From contig NZ_SOAG01000015.1 in the NCBI RefSeq assembly GCF_004364575.1, positions 17,602-81,601 of the forward strand: DNA of 64,000 nucleotides, read 5' to 3'. Positions 35,102 to 44,200 of this stretch are shown here, in pieces. How positions within the stretch are numbered: the stretch's first letter is position 1; each line of letters opens with the position of its first letter. The stretch comes from Myroides indicus (GTDB lineage Bacteria; Bacteroidota; Bacteroidia; Flavobacteriales; Flavobacteriaceae). Below the pieces are notes generated by a model that ran no database searches, was not told the origin of the DNA, and worked only from the letters and a program-made list of their open reading frames with translations. Position numbers and translations under genes: made by a program.

Positions 35102-36412
35102 ATGCAAAATCAATTTAAAACACATGTTAAGAATAATTTCTCAGAGCTGTATTCGGGGAGATTGCTCTTGGCGGTTAGCGGAGGAATTGACAGTGTAGTG
35201 CTAATGCACATATGTGCAGCGGCAGAATTAGATTTTGCAGTAGCTCATTGCAATTTTCATTTAAGAGGGGAAGACAGCGATGGCGATCAACAATTTGTTG
35301 AGAATTTGTCAAAAGGGATGGAAAAGGAGTGTTTGGTAGCCGAATTCAATACGGAAGAATATTCCCAAAAACAAAAAGTATCCATACAGATTGCTGCCAG
35401 AGAACTGCGCTATAGATGGTTTGATTCGTTATTAGAAGAAAACCAATATGATTTTTTATTAACTGCGCATCATTTAGATGACTCTATGGAAACTTTCTTG
35501 ATAAACCTTTCAAGAGGAACAGGATTAGAAGGACTGTTAGGAATACCCGAACAGAATGGAAAAATCAGACGTCCGTTACTCATTTTTTCGAGAAAAGAAA
35601 TAGAAGAATACGCTCAGGAAAAAGGAATTTTATGGCGAGAAGATCGAACAAATAGTGAAACTAAATATTTGAGGAATAAAATTAGAAAAAATATTCTTCC
35701 TCTATTAAAAGATTTAAATAGCAATTTTGAACAATCGTTTGTCAATACAATTGCAAATTTAAAAGAAACATTTGTATTGAGTGAAGACGCAAGTAAGCTG
35801 CATTATGCAGAAGTAGTCACTCAAAAAAAAGATAGCTTGTGCTTTGATATAAAAAAAATTAAAAAACTGTCCTTGCCTAAAGCGTATCTTTATAAATGGC
35901 TTCAGCCTTATGGTTTTACGGCATGGAAGGATATTAAAAATCTATTAGATTCAGATTCGGGAAAAAAAATATATTCTGAGGACTATGTATTGTTAAAAAA
36001 CCGTGATGAATTAATCTTGTATTCAGCTGTTTTAGAGAGAAAAGAAGATAAATACTATTTAGAGCAAAATCAGCCATTGCACTATCCTTTAAAAATAAGT
36101 GTTGAATCTTATTGTGATGCCGAATTAGCTTTGGATAAGTCTTTTATATTGGTAGATGAAGACTTAATAAAATTTCCGCTTACAGTTCGCAAGGTTAAAG
36201 AGGGAGATAGCTTTAAACCTTTTGGAATGACCGGAACAAAAAAGGTGAATAAATATTTTAAAGATGAAAAATTCAGCCAGTTTCAAAAAGAAAACACATG
36301 GTTATTATGTTCAGAAGACAAAATCATATGGATTATAGGAAACAGAATGGATGACCGATTTAAAATACAAGATACAACAACCAAAATTTTAAAAATTCAA
36401 ACAACATTATGA
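35102..36412 (+). CDS. tilS: tRNA(Ile)-lysidine synthase TilS
   Basis: Converts C34 of the minor tRNA-Ile to lysidine so that it reads AUA, 436 residues. The PP-loop motif SGGIDSVV lies near 25, with HHLDD near 130 and GLEGLLGI near 152. The C-terminal TilS domain reads KVKEGDSFKPFGMTGTKKVNKYFKDEK near 370-395. Its last bases overlap the start of the DsbD-like gene by 4 (ATGA), indicating coupling. Confidence 0.96.
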   Translation: MQNQFKTHVKNNFSELYSGRLLLAVSGGIDSVVLMHICAAAELDFAVAHCNFHLRGEDSDGDQQFVENLSKGMEKECLVAEFNTEEYSQKQKVSIQIAARELRYRWFDSLLEENQYDFLLTAHHLDDSMETFLINLSRGTGLEGLLGIPEQNGKIRRPLLIFSRKEIEEYAQEKGILWREDRTNSETKYLRNKIRKNILPLLKDLNSNFEQSFVNTIANLKETFVLSEDASKLHYAEVVTQKKDSLCFDIKKIKKLSLPKAYLYKWLQPYGFTAWKDIKNLLDSDSGKKIYSEDYVLLKNRDELILYSAVLERKEDKYYLEQNQPLHYPLKISVESYCDAELALDKSFILVDEDLIKFPLTVRKVKEGDSFKPFGMTGTKKVNKYFKDEKFSQFQKENTWLLCSEDKIIWIIGNRMDDRFKIQDTTTKILKIQTTL

Positions 36413-38394
36413 AAAAAATAGCTTTTTTGCTACTGCTTTTAGTTTCGTTCGCATCAATTCAGGCTCAGGTTATGAATCCGGCGAAATGGCAGACTAAAAT
36501 TGAAAAAAAATCAGACACAGAGTTTATTATTACTTGGGATGGAATCGTAGAGGACGATTGGCATATGTATTCGCAATATACAGCGGAAGGAGGACCACTT
36601 CCGACGGAGTTTGTATATAACAATATTGATGGAAACTATGAATTGATTGGTGATGCTAAAGAAAGTGAGACTAAAACAGTTTACAACGATATATTTGAAG
36701 TAGATGAAACATATTTTGTAGGACCAGTTAAGCTAGTCCAGGAAATAAAATTAATCAATCCTGATACGCCTAACATTCAGGTAGAAATGGAATATCAAGT
36801 TTGTAAAGATGTTTGTATTAGTCAGAGTAATCTGTTTGTTTATGATTTAAAGACACTGGTGTCTAAAGAAGTAAAAAACTTTGAGGAAGCATCTATAGAC
36901 CAGGCAGAGACGAAAGATGTAGTAAAAAGTGAGAAATTGGCAGATGAAAATATAAAAATAGCACCTAAAACAGAAGACAGAAGTGTTTGGGGAATCTTTA
37001 TATGGTCTTTCTTAGGCGGGTTTGCAGCGTTGTTAACTCCATGTGTTTTTCCAATGATTCCAATGACAGTAAGTTTCTTCACTAAGCAAAGTAAAACAAA
37101 GGCTAAAGGAATCAGAAACGCAATTACTTATGGTTTGTCCATCATCGTTATTTATGTAGTTTTAGGATTAATTGTTACTAAGATTTTCGGAGCAGATGCA
37201 TTAAATGCACTATCAACAAATGTATGGTTTAATGTTATTTTCTTTGGAATATTAATTGTATTTGCAGCCTCTTTTTTAGGAGCTTTTGAAATTATGCTGC
37301 CTAATTCATGGGCTAATAAAGTAGATCGACAGGCAGACAGAGGTGGGCTGATAGGTATCTTTTTTATGGCGTTAGCATTAGCTATCGTTTCTTTTTCGTG
37401 TACAGGTCCTATTGTAGGGACCTTGTTGGTAGAAGCAGCTGCCAAAGGAGGAACCGCGCCTTTAATAGGTATGTTAGGGTTTTCGTTGGCGTTAGCATTA
37501 CCTTTTATGCTGTTTGCTATGTTTCCTGGGTGGTTAAATTCTATGCCTCGTTCAGGAGGATGGATGAATACAGTTAAAGTTTCTTTAGGATTTTTAGAAC
37601 TTGCATTAGCATTTAAATTCTTATCTAATGCTGATTTAGTATTGCAAAAACATTGGTTAGAGCGTGAAGTGTTTTTAGCTATTTGGATTGCGGTGTTTGG
37701 TGCTTGGGCAATTTATTTGTTTGGAAAAATTCAGTTACCGCATGATTCAAAGATTGAAAGAATTTCTGTTGGGCGATTATTTATGGCCTTGTTAGTATCT
37801 ACTTTCACTATTTATATGATTCCGGGATTGTGGGGGGCGCCATTAAAATTAATTTCAGGCTTTCCGCCTCCAATGACTTATTCTGAAAGTCCTTATGGAG
37901 TAGGTGGTAAAGGAGGAAACGGATCAACTGCTGATTTTTCTTCATTGCCGGAAGGAGCTAAACTAGGAGCACATGACCTGATAGCTTTTACTGATTACCA
38001 ACAGGGATTAGAATATGCAAAATCTGTAAATAAACCGATACTGCTTGATTTTACAGGATTTGCTTGTGTTAATTGCAGGAAAATGGAAGATTACGTTTGG
38101 TCAGACCCTTCGATATTGACAATGCTGAAAAACGACGTTGTATTGATTTCTTTATACGTTGATGATAAAAAAGAATTGCCTGAAAACGAACAGTATATTT
38201 CAGAAACAACAGGCAAGAAAATAAAAACTATCGGAAATAAATGGAGTGATTTTCAAATTGAAAAATATCACGCTAATGCACAGCCGTATTACGTGATTTT
38301 AGATGCAGAAGAAAACCGTTTAGCAGAACCGATAGGTTATACGCCAGATGCGGAGGAATATAAAATGTGGTTGGAAAGTGGATTAAAAAAGTAA
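36409..38394 (+). CDS. DsbD-like thiol:disulfide interchange protein
   Basis: Inner-membrane reductant carrier of 661 residues. A signal peptide (1-19) is followed by a DsbD N-terminal domain with two cysteines in a VCKDVC stretch (about 128-133). The membrane part (about 190-480) has the paired cysteines in LTPCVFPMIPMT (about 206) and SFSCTGP (about 328). The C-terminal thioredoxin-like domain has CVNC (about 550). It moves electrons from cytosolic thioredoxin to the periplasm, often for cytochrome c maturation, which fits the cytochrome genes in this genome. The gene overlaps tilS by 4 bases. Confidence 0.93.
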   Translation: MKKIAFLLLLLVSFASIQAQVMNPAKWQTKIEKKSDTEFIITWDGIVEDDWHMYSQYTAEGGPLPTEFVYNNIDGNYELIGDAKESETKTVYNDIFEVDETYFVGPVKLVQEIKLINPDTPNIQVEMEYQVCKDVCISQSNLFVYDLKTLVSKEVKNFEEASIDQAETKDVVKSEKLADENIKIAPKTEDRSVWGIFIWSFLGGFAALLTPCVFPMIPMTVSFFTKQSKTKAKGIRNAITYGLSIIVIYVVLGLIVTKIFGADALNALSTNVWFNVIFFGILIVFAASFLGAFEIMLPNSWANKVDRQADRGGLIGIFFMALALAIVSFSCTGPIVGTLLVEAAAKGGTAPLIGMLGFSLALALPFMLFAMFPGWLNSMPRSGGWMNTVKVSLGFLELALAFKFLSNADLVLQKHWLEREVFLAIWIAVFGAWAIYLFGKIQLPHDSKIERISVGRLFMALLVSTFTIYMIPGLWGAPLKLISGFPPPMTYSESPYGVGGKGGNGSTADFSSLPEGAKLGAHDLIAFTDYQQGLEYAKSVNKPILLDFTGFACVNCRKMEDYVWSDPSILTMLKNDVVLISLYVDDKKELPENEQYISETTGKKIKTIGNKWSDFQIEKYHANAQPYYVILDAEENRLAEPIGYTPDAEEYKMWLESGLKK

Positions 38395-38417
38395 GATAAA
38401 CCGATAAAATAATTAAA

Positions 38418-39263
38418 ATGAAAAAGACAATTATTGTATTAGCTTTTGCCTTGTTGGGTATTGGTGCTTATGCCCAAGTTCATACCCCGTCTACTAGTAC
38501 AAAAGCAGAAGTTCATCAGGTAGTAGGTTTAACTGATGTAAAAGTTGATTATTCAAGACCAAATATGCGAGGACGTCAAGTATATGGAGATTTAGTGCCT
38601 TATGGACGCCTGTGGAGAACTGGAGCTAATATGAATACGGTAGTTACGTTTGGCAATGATGTAGAAATTGATGGGAAAAAACTAAAAAAAGGATCTTATT
38701 CGCTTTTTACAATCCCAAAAGTAGGAGAGTGGGAAGTAATTTTTTACTCAGATGTCAATAATTGGGGATTGCCAGCAAACTGGGATGACAGTAAAGTAGC
38801 ACTTTCCACTAAAGTAGGAGTTTTAAATTCTAACCGAACAAATGAAACATTTACTATTGCTGTTAATAATGTTAATATTGATTATGCAGATTTAGAAATT
38901 ATATGGGAAAAAACAATTGTACCTGTTCGTTTTAAAGTACCAACGGATCAATTGGCAATGGAAAGTATAGAAACTACTTTTGATGGTCCTGCAATTGTAG
39001 ATTACTATGCAGCTGCGGAATATTATTACCTGACAGACAAAAATATGAAATCAGCTTTACAATGGATAAACCAAGCCATAGAAAAATCCGGCGATAAGGT
39101 TCCTTACTATTTTGTTAGATTAAAATCGCAAATTCAGGCAAAATCCGGCGATAAAACTGCAGCAGTAGAAACAGCTAAAAAGGCTTTAGAATTAGCAGAA
39201 AAAGCCAATAATCAGGATTATGTGAAAATTAATAAAGACGCCATAAAAGAGTGGTCCAAATAG
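38418..39263 (+). CDS. DUF2911 domain secreted protein with C-terminal TPR-like region
   Basis: Protein of 281 residues with a signal peptide (1-19, ending AYAQ). The DUF2911 domain (about 22-165) has the usual conserved runs VKVDYSRPNMRGR, PYGRLWRTGAN and GSYSLFTIP. The C-terminal 90 residues form helical repeats (ALQWINQAIEK and AVETAKKALEL) like tetratricopeptides. Common in Bacteroidota, function unknown. It lies 23 bases after the DsbD-like gene and is followed by a strong terminator. Confidence 0.92.
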   Translation: MKKTIIVLAFALLGIGAYAQVHTPSTSTKAEVHQVVGLTDVKVDYSRPNMRGRQVYGDLVPYGRLWRTGANMNTVVTFGNDVEIDGKKLKKGSYSLFTIPKVGEWEVIFYSDVNNWGLPANWDDSKVALSTKVGVLNSNRTNETFTIAVNNVNIDYADLEIIWEKTIVPVRFKVPTDQLAMESIETTFDGPAIVDYYAAAEYYYLTDKNMKSALQWINQAIEKSGDKVPYYFVRLKSQIQAKSGDKTAAVETAKKALELAEKANNQDYVKINKDAIKEWSK

Positions 39264-39266
39264 TTT

Positions 39267-39294
39267 AAAAAAGATAGCTTCAGCTATCTTTTTT
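39267..39294 (+). terminator. Terminator after the DUF2911 gene
   Basis: AAAAAAGATAGCT and AGCTATCTTTTTT form a perfect 13-bp stem with a 2-base loop and a T run. Confidence 0.92.
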
Positions 39295-39329
39295 AGTTTT
39301 TAGTTATTTTCTATCTGTTGTTAAAACAG

Positions 39330-39337
39330 TATCTTTG
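39330..39337 (+). promoter_or_regulatory. -7 promoter box of purB
   Basis: TATCTTTG is a full match to TAnnTTTG, 26 bases before the purB ATG and just after the preceding terminator. Confidence 0.65.
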
Positions 39338-39363
39338 CCCCTTAAACAACACAATTTAATATT

Positions 39364-40713
39364 ATGCTGACAGAATTAAACGCTATTTCACCAATTGATG
39401 GACGCTATAGAAGTAAAACGAAATCTTTAGCCAGTTATTTTTCGGAAGAAGCTTTGATTAAATACAGGGTTTTGGTTGAGGTGGAATACTTTATTGCTCT
39501 CTGTGAATATGGAATTCCTCAGCTCAAAGATGTCCCAGCTTCTGTTTTTCCTGAATTACGTAAATTATATCAAGAATTTTCAACAGAAGATGCATTGTGG
39601 ATTAAAGAAAAAGAGAAAATAACAAACCACGATGTTAAAGCAGTCGAATATTTTATTAAAAATGCTTTTGATAGTCTTAAGCTTGAAAAATATAAAGAGT
39701 TTATTCATTTTGGATTGACCTCCCAAGATATTAATAACACTTCTATTCCTTTGCAGACAAAGCATGCTTTTGAAGAGGTATACATGTCTGCTTTTATTGA
39801 ATTGATAAACAAACTGAAAGAACTTAGTGTAGAGTGGAAAGACATACCGATGCTGGCACGTACACACGGACAACCAGCTTCACCTACGCGTTTAGGAAAA
39901 GAAATACATGTTTTTACAGAGCGTTTAGAAGAGCAGCTAAGACTATTGAATAATATACCTTTTGCAGCTAAATTTGGTGGTGCAACAGGTAATTTTAATG
40001 CACATCATGTTGCTTATCCCGCACATAACTGGAAACAGTTCGGAACTGATTTTGTAGAACTTACCTTGGGATTAAAACATTCTTTTCCGACTACTCAGGT
40101 AGAACACTATGATCATTTTGCTGCTTTCTTTGATGCGTTAAAGCGTATTAATACTATTTTGATTGATTTAAACAGAGATATATGGACGTATGTTTCAATG
40201 GATTATTTTAAACAAAAAATAAAACCAGGAGAAATTGGTTCGTCTGCAATGCCACATAAAGTAAATCCTATTGATTTTGAAAATTCAGAAGGCAATTTGG
40301 GAATAGCAAATGCTGTTTTTGAACATCTGGCAGCCAAACTTCCTATATCTCGTTTGCAGAGAGATTTGACGGATAGTACAGTTTTACGAAATATAGGAGT
40401 ACCTTTAGGACATACATTAATTGCTTTTGAATCGACTTTAAAAGGATTGAATAAACTATTGTTAAACGAAAGTAAATTGACTCAAGATTTAGAAAATAAT
40501 TGGGCAGTAGTGGCAGAAGCAGTCCAAACTATTTTGAGAAGAGAAGGATATCCAAATCCTTACGAAGCTTTAAAAGATTTAACAAGGACCAATACAACTA
40601 TTAATAAAGAGTCTATTCATTCCTTTATTGAAACACTGAATATATCTGATACAATTAAAAATGAACTAAAACAAATTACTCCTCATAACTATTTGGGGAT
40701 AGAAAGTTGGTAG
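39364..40713 (+). CDS. purB: Adenylosuccinate lyase
   Basis: Catalyses two steps of purine synthesis (SAICAR and adenylosuccinate cleavage), 449 residues, within the longer PurB subgroup. Motifs: the N-terminal SPIDGRYRSKTKSL, the TSQDINNTS segment near 118, ARTHGQPASPT near 164 and the fumarase/lyase signature GSSAMPHKVNPIDFEN near 293. A single-gene unit with its own promoter. No terminator stem was clear right after it. Confidence 0.97.
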   Translation: MLTELNAISPIDGRYRSKTKSLASYFSEEALIKYRVLVEVEYFIALCEYGIPQLKDVPASVFPELRKLYQEFSTEDALWIKEKEKITNHDVKAVEYFIKNAFDSLKLEKYKEFIHFGLTSQDINNTSIPLQTKHAFEEVYMSAFIELINKLKELSVEWKDIPMLARTHGQPASPTRLGKEIHVFTERLEEQLRLLNNIPFAAKFGGATGNFNAHHVAYPAHNWKQFGTDFVELTLGLKHSFPTTQVEHYDHFAAFFDALKRINTILIDLNRDIWTYVSMDYFKQKIKPGEIGSSAMPHKVNPIDFENSEGNLGIANAVFEHLAAKLPISRLQRDLTDSTVLRNIGVPLGHTLIAFESTLKGLNKLLLNESKLTQDLENNWAVVAEAVQTILRREGYPNPYEALKDLTRTNTTINKESIHSFIETLNISDTIKNELKQITPHNYLGIESW

Positions 40714-40914
40714 TTACAAATCGATACTTTAGTTTTTTTTGATAGTTAAACTATTACTTAACTTAAGTAAAGTGTCTTTTGCTTTATAGATAATAGTTTT
40801 GTCTCCAATTTAAAAATGAGAATACGATAAAAATATTTGAACCTCCGGTATGGAGCTTCCATAATTGCCTACGATTTTATAGAGAAAAGCTGCTGATAGA
40901 AAAAGAAACTAGAT
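40714..40914. other. No gene seen between purB and the decayed coding stretch
   Basis: AT-rich sequence with a small dyad, TATGGA-gct-TCCATA, near 40849-40863. No open frame, RNA gene or terminator of convincing strength was found. Confidence 0.4.
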
Positions 40915-41260
40915 ATGAAACTTGTTTATATACAAAGTAGTACAGCCTATGTTTATGAAAAGGAGAATGAAATTCTAGATTTTGTATTTTTGGTAGGAAA
41001 CTATATCACAGCCATTTCGTACAACCAAATATGTAGAGGATGGAATAAGGTAGATACTTTATGAGTCTAGTGAAAAATAATACAAGGTACTGTGTTTAGG
41101 TATTTATACTAAGAATTGTCTGTAGTTCAATTTTTTTTACCTGAAAGAAGGGGGAGTAGTAGTAGAAAAAGCTGATGAATCTACAGACGAGGTAAATATT
41201 TTGAGTTCCGTTGAAGTAAATAGCGTCTTATATTGGTATATCACCTATCTCTTTGAGTAG
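40915..41260 (+). pseudogene. Decayed coding sequence of unknown family
   Basis: The ATG at 40915 opens a 49-codon frame (to 41064) reading MKLVYIQSSTAYVYEKENEI and further plausible protein. A second frame, open from 41126 to a TAG at 41258, reads YLKEGGVVVEKADESTDEV, followed by plausible beta-strand sequence. Upstream in that frame short pieces such as LCLGIYTKNC are broken by TAG and TAA codons. Codon use looks protein-like in both pieces. I do not recognise the family. Interpretation as a frameshifted remnant on the plus strand is inference. Confidence 0.5.
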
Positions 41261-41309
41261 AATTAGAGCTAGAATTAAATGAAAAAGAGGTTATATAAAT
41301 CTCTTTATT

Positions 41310-42011
41310 TTATGCCATTCGGCTAAGATCAAGGAGCGATTCCTTGATAAGAGCCATTCCGATAGAGGCTTTTTCAGCGATAACTTCAATCTTGCGATTA
41401 AAATGCTTAGTAGAAGCAGGATGGAGATCAATGTAATAAATTAAAGAGTTAGCTTTCGCAAAATTAATTAATGAAGCTGCAGGATAGACTTGTAAAGATG
41501 TACCGATAATTAGGACAATATCCGCCTCTTCGACATAGGAAATCGCGTGTTCTAATTCCGGAACCATTTCGCCAAACCATACAATATGAGGACGTAACGT
41601 ATGTCCTTGTTCGTTTCGATCCAATACAGTTAAATCGTCCATCCAAGGATAAATTAAGCTTTCATTGATTTCGCTTCGAACTTTAAGCAATTCACCATGC
41701 AGGTGAATTACATCTTTACTTCCTGCACGTTCATGTAAATCATCTACATTTTGCGTGATTACCGTTGTTCTAAAATGCTGTTGAAGTTCAGCAATTGCAT
41801 AGTGTGCCGCATTGGGATTGCAAGTTAAAAGCTGTCGGCGGCGATCGTTGTAAAACTTTAAAACTACTTCTTTGTTTTTTACCCAGCCTATCGGTGAGGC
41901 AACTTCCATAATGTCGTGTCCTTCCCATAAACCATCCGCATCTCTAAAAGTTTTAATTCCGCTCTCTGCACTTATACCCGCTCCTGAAAGTACTACTAAA
42001 CGTTTTTCCAT
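41310..42011 (-). CDS. cobB: Sir2 family NAD-dependent protein deacylase
   Basis: Sirtuin of 233 residues from ATG 42011; the 19 codons before it overlap the divergent promoter and are not conserved. Motifs: GAGISAESGIKTFRD near 8-22, TQNVDDLHERAGS near 100, the HLHGE catalytic His near 117, and IGTSLQVYPAA near 188. The zinc-finger cysteines seen in many sirtuins are absent, as in short CobB types. Removes acetyl or succinyl groups from lysines using NAD. Divergent from the TrmH-like gene with 40 bases between starts. Confidence 0.92.
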   Translation of the reverse strand: MEKRLVVLSGAGISAESGIKTFRDADGLWEGHDIMEVASPIGWVKNKEVVLKFYNDRRRQLLTCNPNAAHYAIAELQQHFRTTVITQNVDDLHERAGSKDVIHLHGELLKVRSEINESLIYPWMDDLTVLDRNEQGHTLRPHIVWFGEMVPELEHAISYVEEADIVLIIGTSLQVYPAASLINFAKANSLIYYIDLHPASTKHFNRKIEVIAEKASIGMALIKESLLDLSRMA

Positions 42012-42019
42012 AATATTCT

Positions 42020-42027
42020 TACCTTTG
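42020..42027 (+). promoter_or_regulatory. -7 promoter box of the TrmH-like gene
   Basis: TACCTTTG is a full match to TAnnTTTG, 24 bases before the ATG at 42052, in the short gap divergent to the Sir2 gene. Confidence 0.6.
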
Positions 42028-42051
42028 CCCTTTTGTTTAAAACTAAAGATA

Positions 42052-42735
42052 ATGAATATTTCAAACAAGCTATATCAAGATATTGGATACTTAGCTTATT
42101 TAGAAACTTTTTTAACCGAGAATAGAATAGAGCGTTTTAAAGAGATTTTAGAAAACAGAACCAAACACATTACGGTCGTAGCAGAGGATGTTTATCAATT
42201 ACACAATACAAGTGCTGTAATGCGTAGTTGTGAAGTTTTTGGTGTCCAAAGTTTAAGTGTAATTGAACAAAAATTTGGTAAACGAATCGACAAGCAAATT
42301 GCTCTTGGAGCAGAAAAGTGGGTCGATATTCATCGTTATAATTCGGTACAAGGTTGTATAGACTCAATTAAGGCTCAAGGGTATAAAGTTGTTGCTACCA
42401 CTCCGCATGGTAAAGCGCAGAACCTGGATAAGTTTGATTTATCGGCACCTGCAGCTATTTTTTTTGGGACGGAGAAAACCGGATTATCTCCTGAAATTAT
42501 AGAACAAGCAGATGATTATATTACAATTCCTATGGTTGGCTTTACTGAGAGCTTAAACATATCGGTTTCTGCAGCAATTATCATTCAAAGCTTAACAACC
42601 AGATTAAGGGAGTCGGATATTAACTGGCAATTGTCAGAGCATGAGTTGTTAGCGAAGCAAATTGATTGGGCAAGAAAATCTATTAAAGACATTGATTTTA
42701 TCACAGAGAGATATTTAGAAATTCAGCACAGTTAG
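42052..42735 (+). CDS. TrmH/SpoU family tRNA 2'-O-methyltransferase
   Basis: RNA ribose methyltransferase of 227 residues from ATG 42052. The long open frame upstream is antisense to the Sir2 gene and is not part of it. Knotted SPOUT features: NTSAVMRSCEVFGVQ (about 43-58), FFGTEKTGLS (about 139) and the C-terminal knot IPMVGFTESLNISVSAAI (about 160-178). The N terminus and C-terminal helix match TrmH (Gm18 tRNA) rather than RlmB, but the target is inferred. Confidence 0.9.
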   Translation: MNISNKLYQDIGYLAYLETFLTENRIERFKEILENRTKHITVVAEDVYQLHNTSAVMRSCEVFGVQSLSVIEQKFGKRIDKQIALGAEKWVDIHRYNSVQGCIDSIKAQGYKVVATTPHGKAQNLDKFDLSAPAAIFFGTEKTGLSPEIIEQADDYITIPMVGFTESLNISVSAAIIIQSLTTRLRESDINWQLSEHELLAKQIDWARKSIKDIDFITERYLEIQHS

Positions 42736-42771
42736 AATTTAGAGTATACTGTGCTAAATTTTTATTCATAT

Positions 42772-43560
42772 TTATTTTTGTTTTTTTCTCATTTTCATAT
42801 TGATAAATTCTACAATCAACGAAAAGGTAATAGCAAAATAGAGATATCCTTTCGGCACGGCTCCGATTTCTTTTCCTGCTAAAACAGCATGAGATAAGTG
42901 CATACTTTCAGTAGTCAGCATAAAACCTATCAAGATAAGGAATGAAAGAGCTAATATTTGAATGGATGGGTTTTTATTGACGAAATTGCCTACTGGAACA
43001 GCAAAAATCATCATAATTCCAACGGAAACAACAACAGCAGCTATCATAATATATAGAGCTCCTTCAATGCCATTGGTCATTCCAACAGCGGTTAAAATAC
43101 TGTCAATAGAAAAAATAATATCTATCATCAGTATTTGTAAAATTATATTTCCAAATGATTTTCCAACGGTTTTGGATATTTGGGTTGGTTGATCGATATC
43201 AGTATGGTGTTGAACATGGGATACTTTTTCGTGAATTTCTTTTGTAGATTTATAAATTAAGAAAATACCGCCTATTAGTAAAATTAATCCTTGTCCGTTG
43301 AGCTGAGCGCTAAACCATCCCCAATCAACCGAGAAAATTGTTTTTTTCATGGCAATTAGCCAGGTAACTCCAAACAGCAATGCAATTCGCATAAACATAG
43401 CTAAAAATAATCCCAGTTTAGTGGCTTTTTTTCGTTGATTTTCAGGGAGTTTTCCCGTAACTATCGAAATAAATATAATATTATCAATTCCGAGTACTAC
43501 TTCTAAAAAAGTAAGGGTTAAAAAAGCGATAATCGCGTCTGCTGTAAAAAGTACATCCAT
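42772..43560 (-). CDS. TerC family integral membrane protein
   Basis: Polytopic protein of 262 residues from ATG 43560. About seven hydrophobic segments are visible, with the family's acidic membrane motifs in FLEVVLGIDNIIF (about 18-30) and DIIFSIDSILTAVGM (about 135-150). TerC/Alx proteins are linked to manganese export or metal loading of secreted proteins, and to tellurite resistance. A His-rich cytosolic loop (HVQHHTD near 105) could bind metal. The next gene downstream on the opposite strand is convergent. Confidence 0.9.
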   Translation of the reverse strand: MDVLFTADAIIAFLTLTFLEVVLGIDNIIFISIVTGKLPENQRKKATKLGLFLAMFMRIALLFGVTWLIAMKKTIFSVDWGWFSAQLNGQGLILLIGGIFLIYKSTKEIHEKVSHVQHHTDIDQPTQISKTVGKSFGNIILQILMIDIIFSIDSILTAVGMTNGIEGALYIMIAAVVVSVGIMMIFAVPVGNFVNKNPSIQILALSFLILIGFMLTTESMHLSHAVLAGKEIGAVPKGYLYFAITFSLIVEFINMKMRKKQK

Positions 43561-43573
43561 AAACAAATTATTA

Positions 43574-43954
43574 TTAGTCGGCTATTTTTCGCAAAGTTCC
43601 TCTTTGTTTTCTATCATCTCCTACAAGACCATACTCAAACAGGCAAGTATCTCCATCCGTTGATATAATACGCATATTAATGGCTTTTTGCTCAGCCATG
43701 TTTTTGGGATTTAGTTTTTGTAGTATAAATTCACAGTTGTTGACCCATCTTATACTGGCGGTATCTGTCTTACCTTCAAAAGTTTCAATTTCTATATTTT
43801 CGTTTCTTACAAAAGTAGAAACTTTGGTTTCTCCGTTAATTTCCGTTATAAATTCAAAGGTTCCTGTTCGGAAGTTGTCACAGTTTTTTTCTTGATTATA
43901 GCATGCACCAAAAAAAATAAACAGAGGTAAAAAGCTTAAAAGTTTTAATTTCAT
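43574..43954 (-). CDS. Small lipoprotein of flavobacterial type
   Basis: Protein of 126 residues from ATG 43954 with a lipoprotein signal ending FFGAC (Cys about 18). The mature part is beta-rich with NCDNFRTGTFEF near the start, VNNCEFIL near 80, and a GTLRKI C terminus. I recall homologues labelled DNA topoisomerase IV in databases, which the sequence does not support: there is no ATPase or DNA-binding domain. It lies 13 bases after the DUF6095 gene and is cotranscribed. Confidence 0.75.
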   Translation of the reverse strand: MKLKLLSFLPLFIFFGACYNQEKNCDNFRTGTFEFITEINGETKVSTFVRNENIEIETFEGKTDTASIRWVNNCEFILQKLNPKNMAEQKAINMRIISTDGDTCLFEYGLVGDDRKQRGTLRKIAD

Positions 43955-43967
43955 AGTTTTAATTTTG

Positions 43968-44198
43968 TTAGTTTCCAAATATTGATTTCATGATGTTGTT
44001 TAGCCCTCTAAAAATTAAAAACATAGCCAACAGACAAATTATACATCCTATACTTAAAACAATATAAAAAAAAGGGTGATTTTGATTTGTGAATGCATTA
44101 TAAATAACTATTGGTCCTAAAAACAACAAAGGAACTGTACTAGCAAGATAAAAAACGCCTTTTTGTAATAATTTTCGATTAGTATGATTGTGCTCCAT
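43968..44198 (-). CDS. DUF6095 family small membrane protein
   Basis: Protein of 76 residues with two hydrophobic helices (about 13-33 and 43-65) and a short polar His/Asn-rich N terminus. The pattern KGVFYLASTVPLLFLGP is characteristic of the flavobacterial DUF6095 family. No function known. It follows murQ after 2 bases and precedes the lipoprotein gene in the same operon. Confidence 0.85.
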   Translation of the reverse strand: MEHNHTNRKLLQKGVFYLASTVPLLFLGPIVIYNAFTNQNHPFFYIVLSIGCIICLLAMFLIFRGLNNIMKSIFGN

Positions 44199-44200
44199 GA

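Noticed and set aside
41872..42051. In-frame extension of the TrmH-like gene over the Sir2 gene
   Set aside because: It is antisense to conserved sirtuin codons and precedes a clear promoter box; the family begins at 42052.
43574..43954. DNA topoisomerase IV
   Set aside because: I recall this database label for the family, but the protein is a 126-residue lipoprotein with no topoisomerase motifs.
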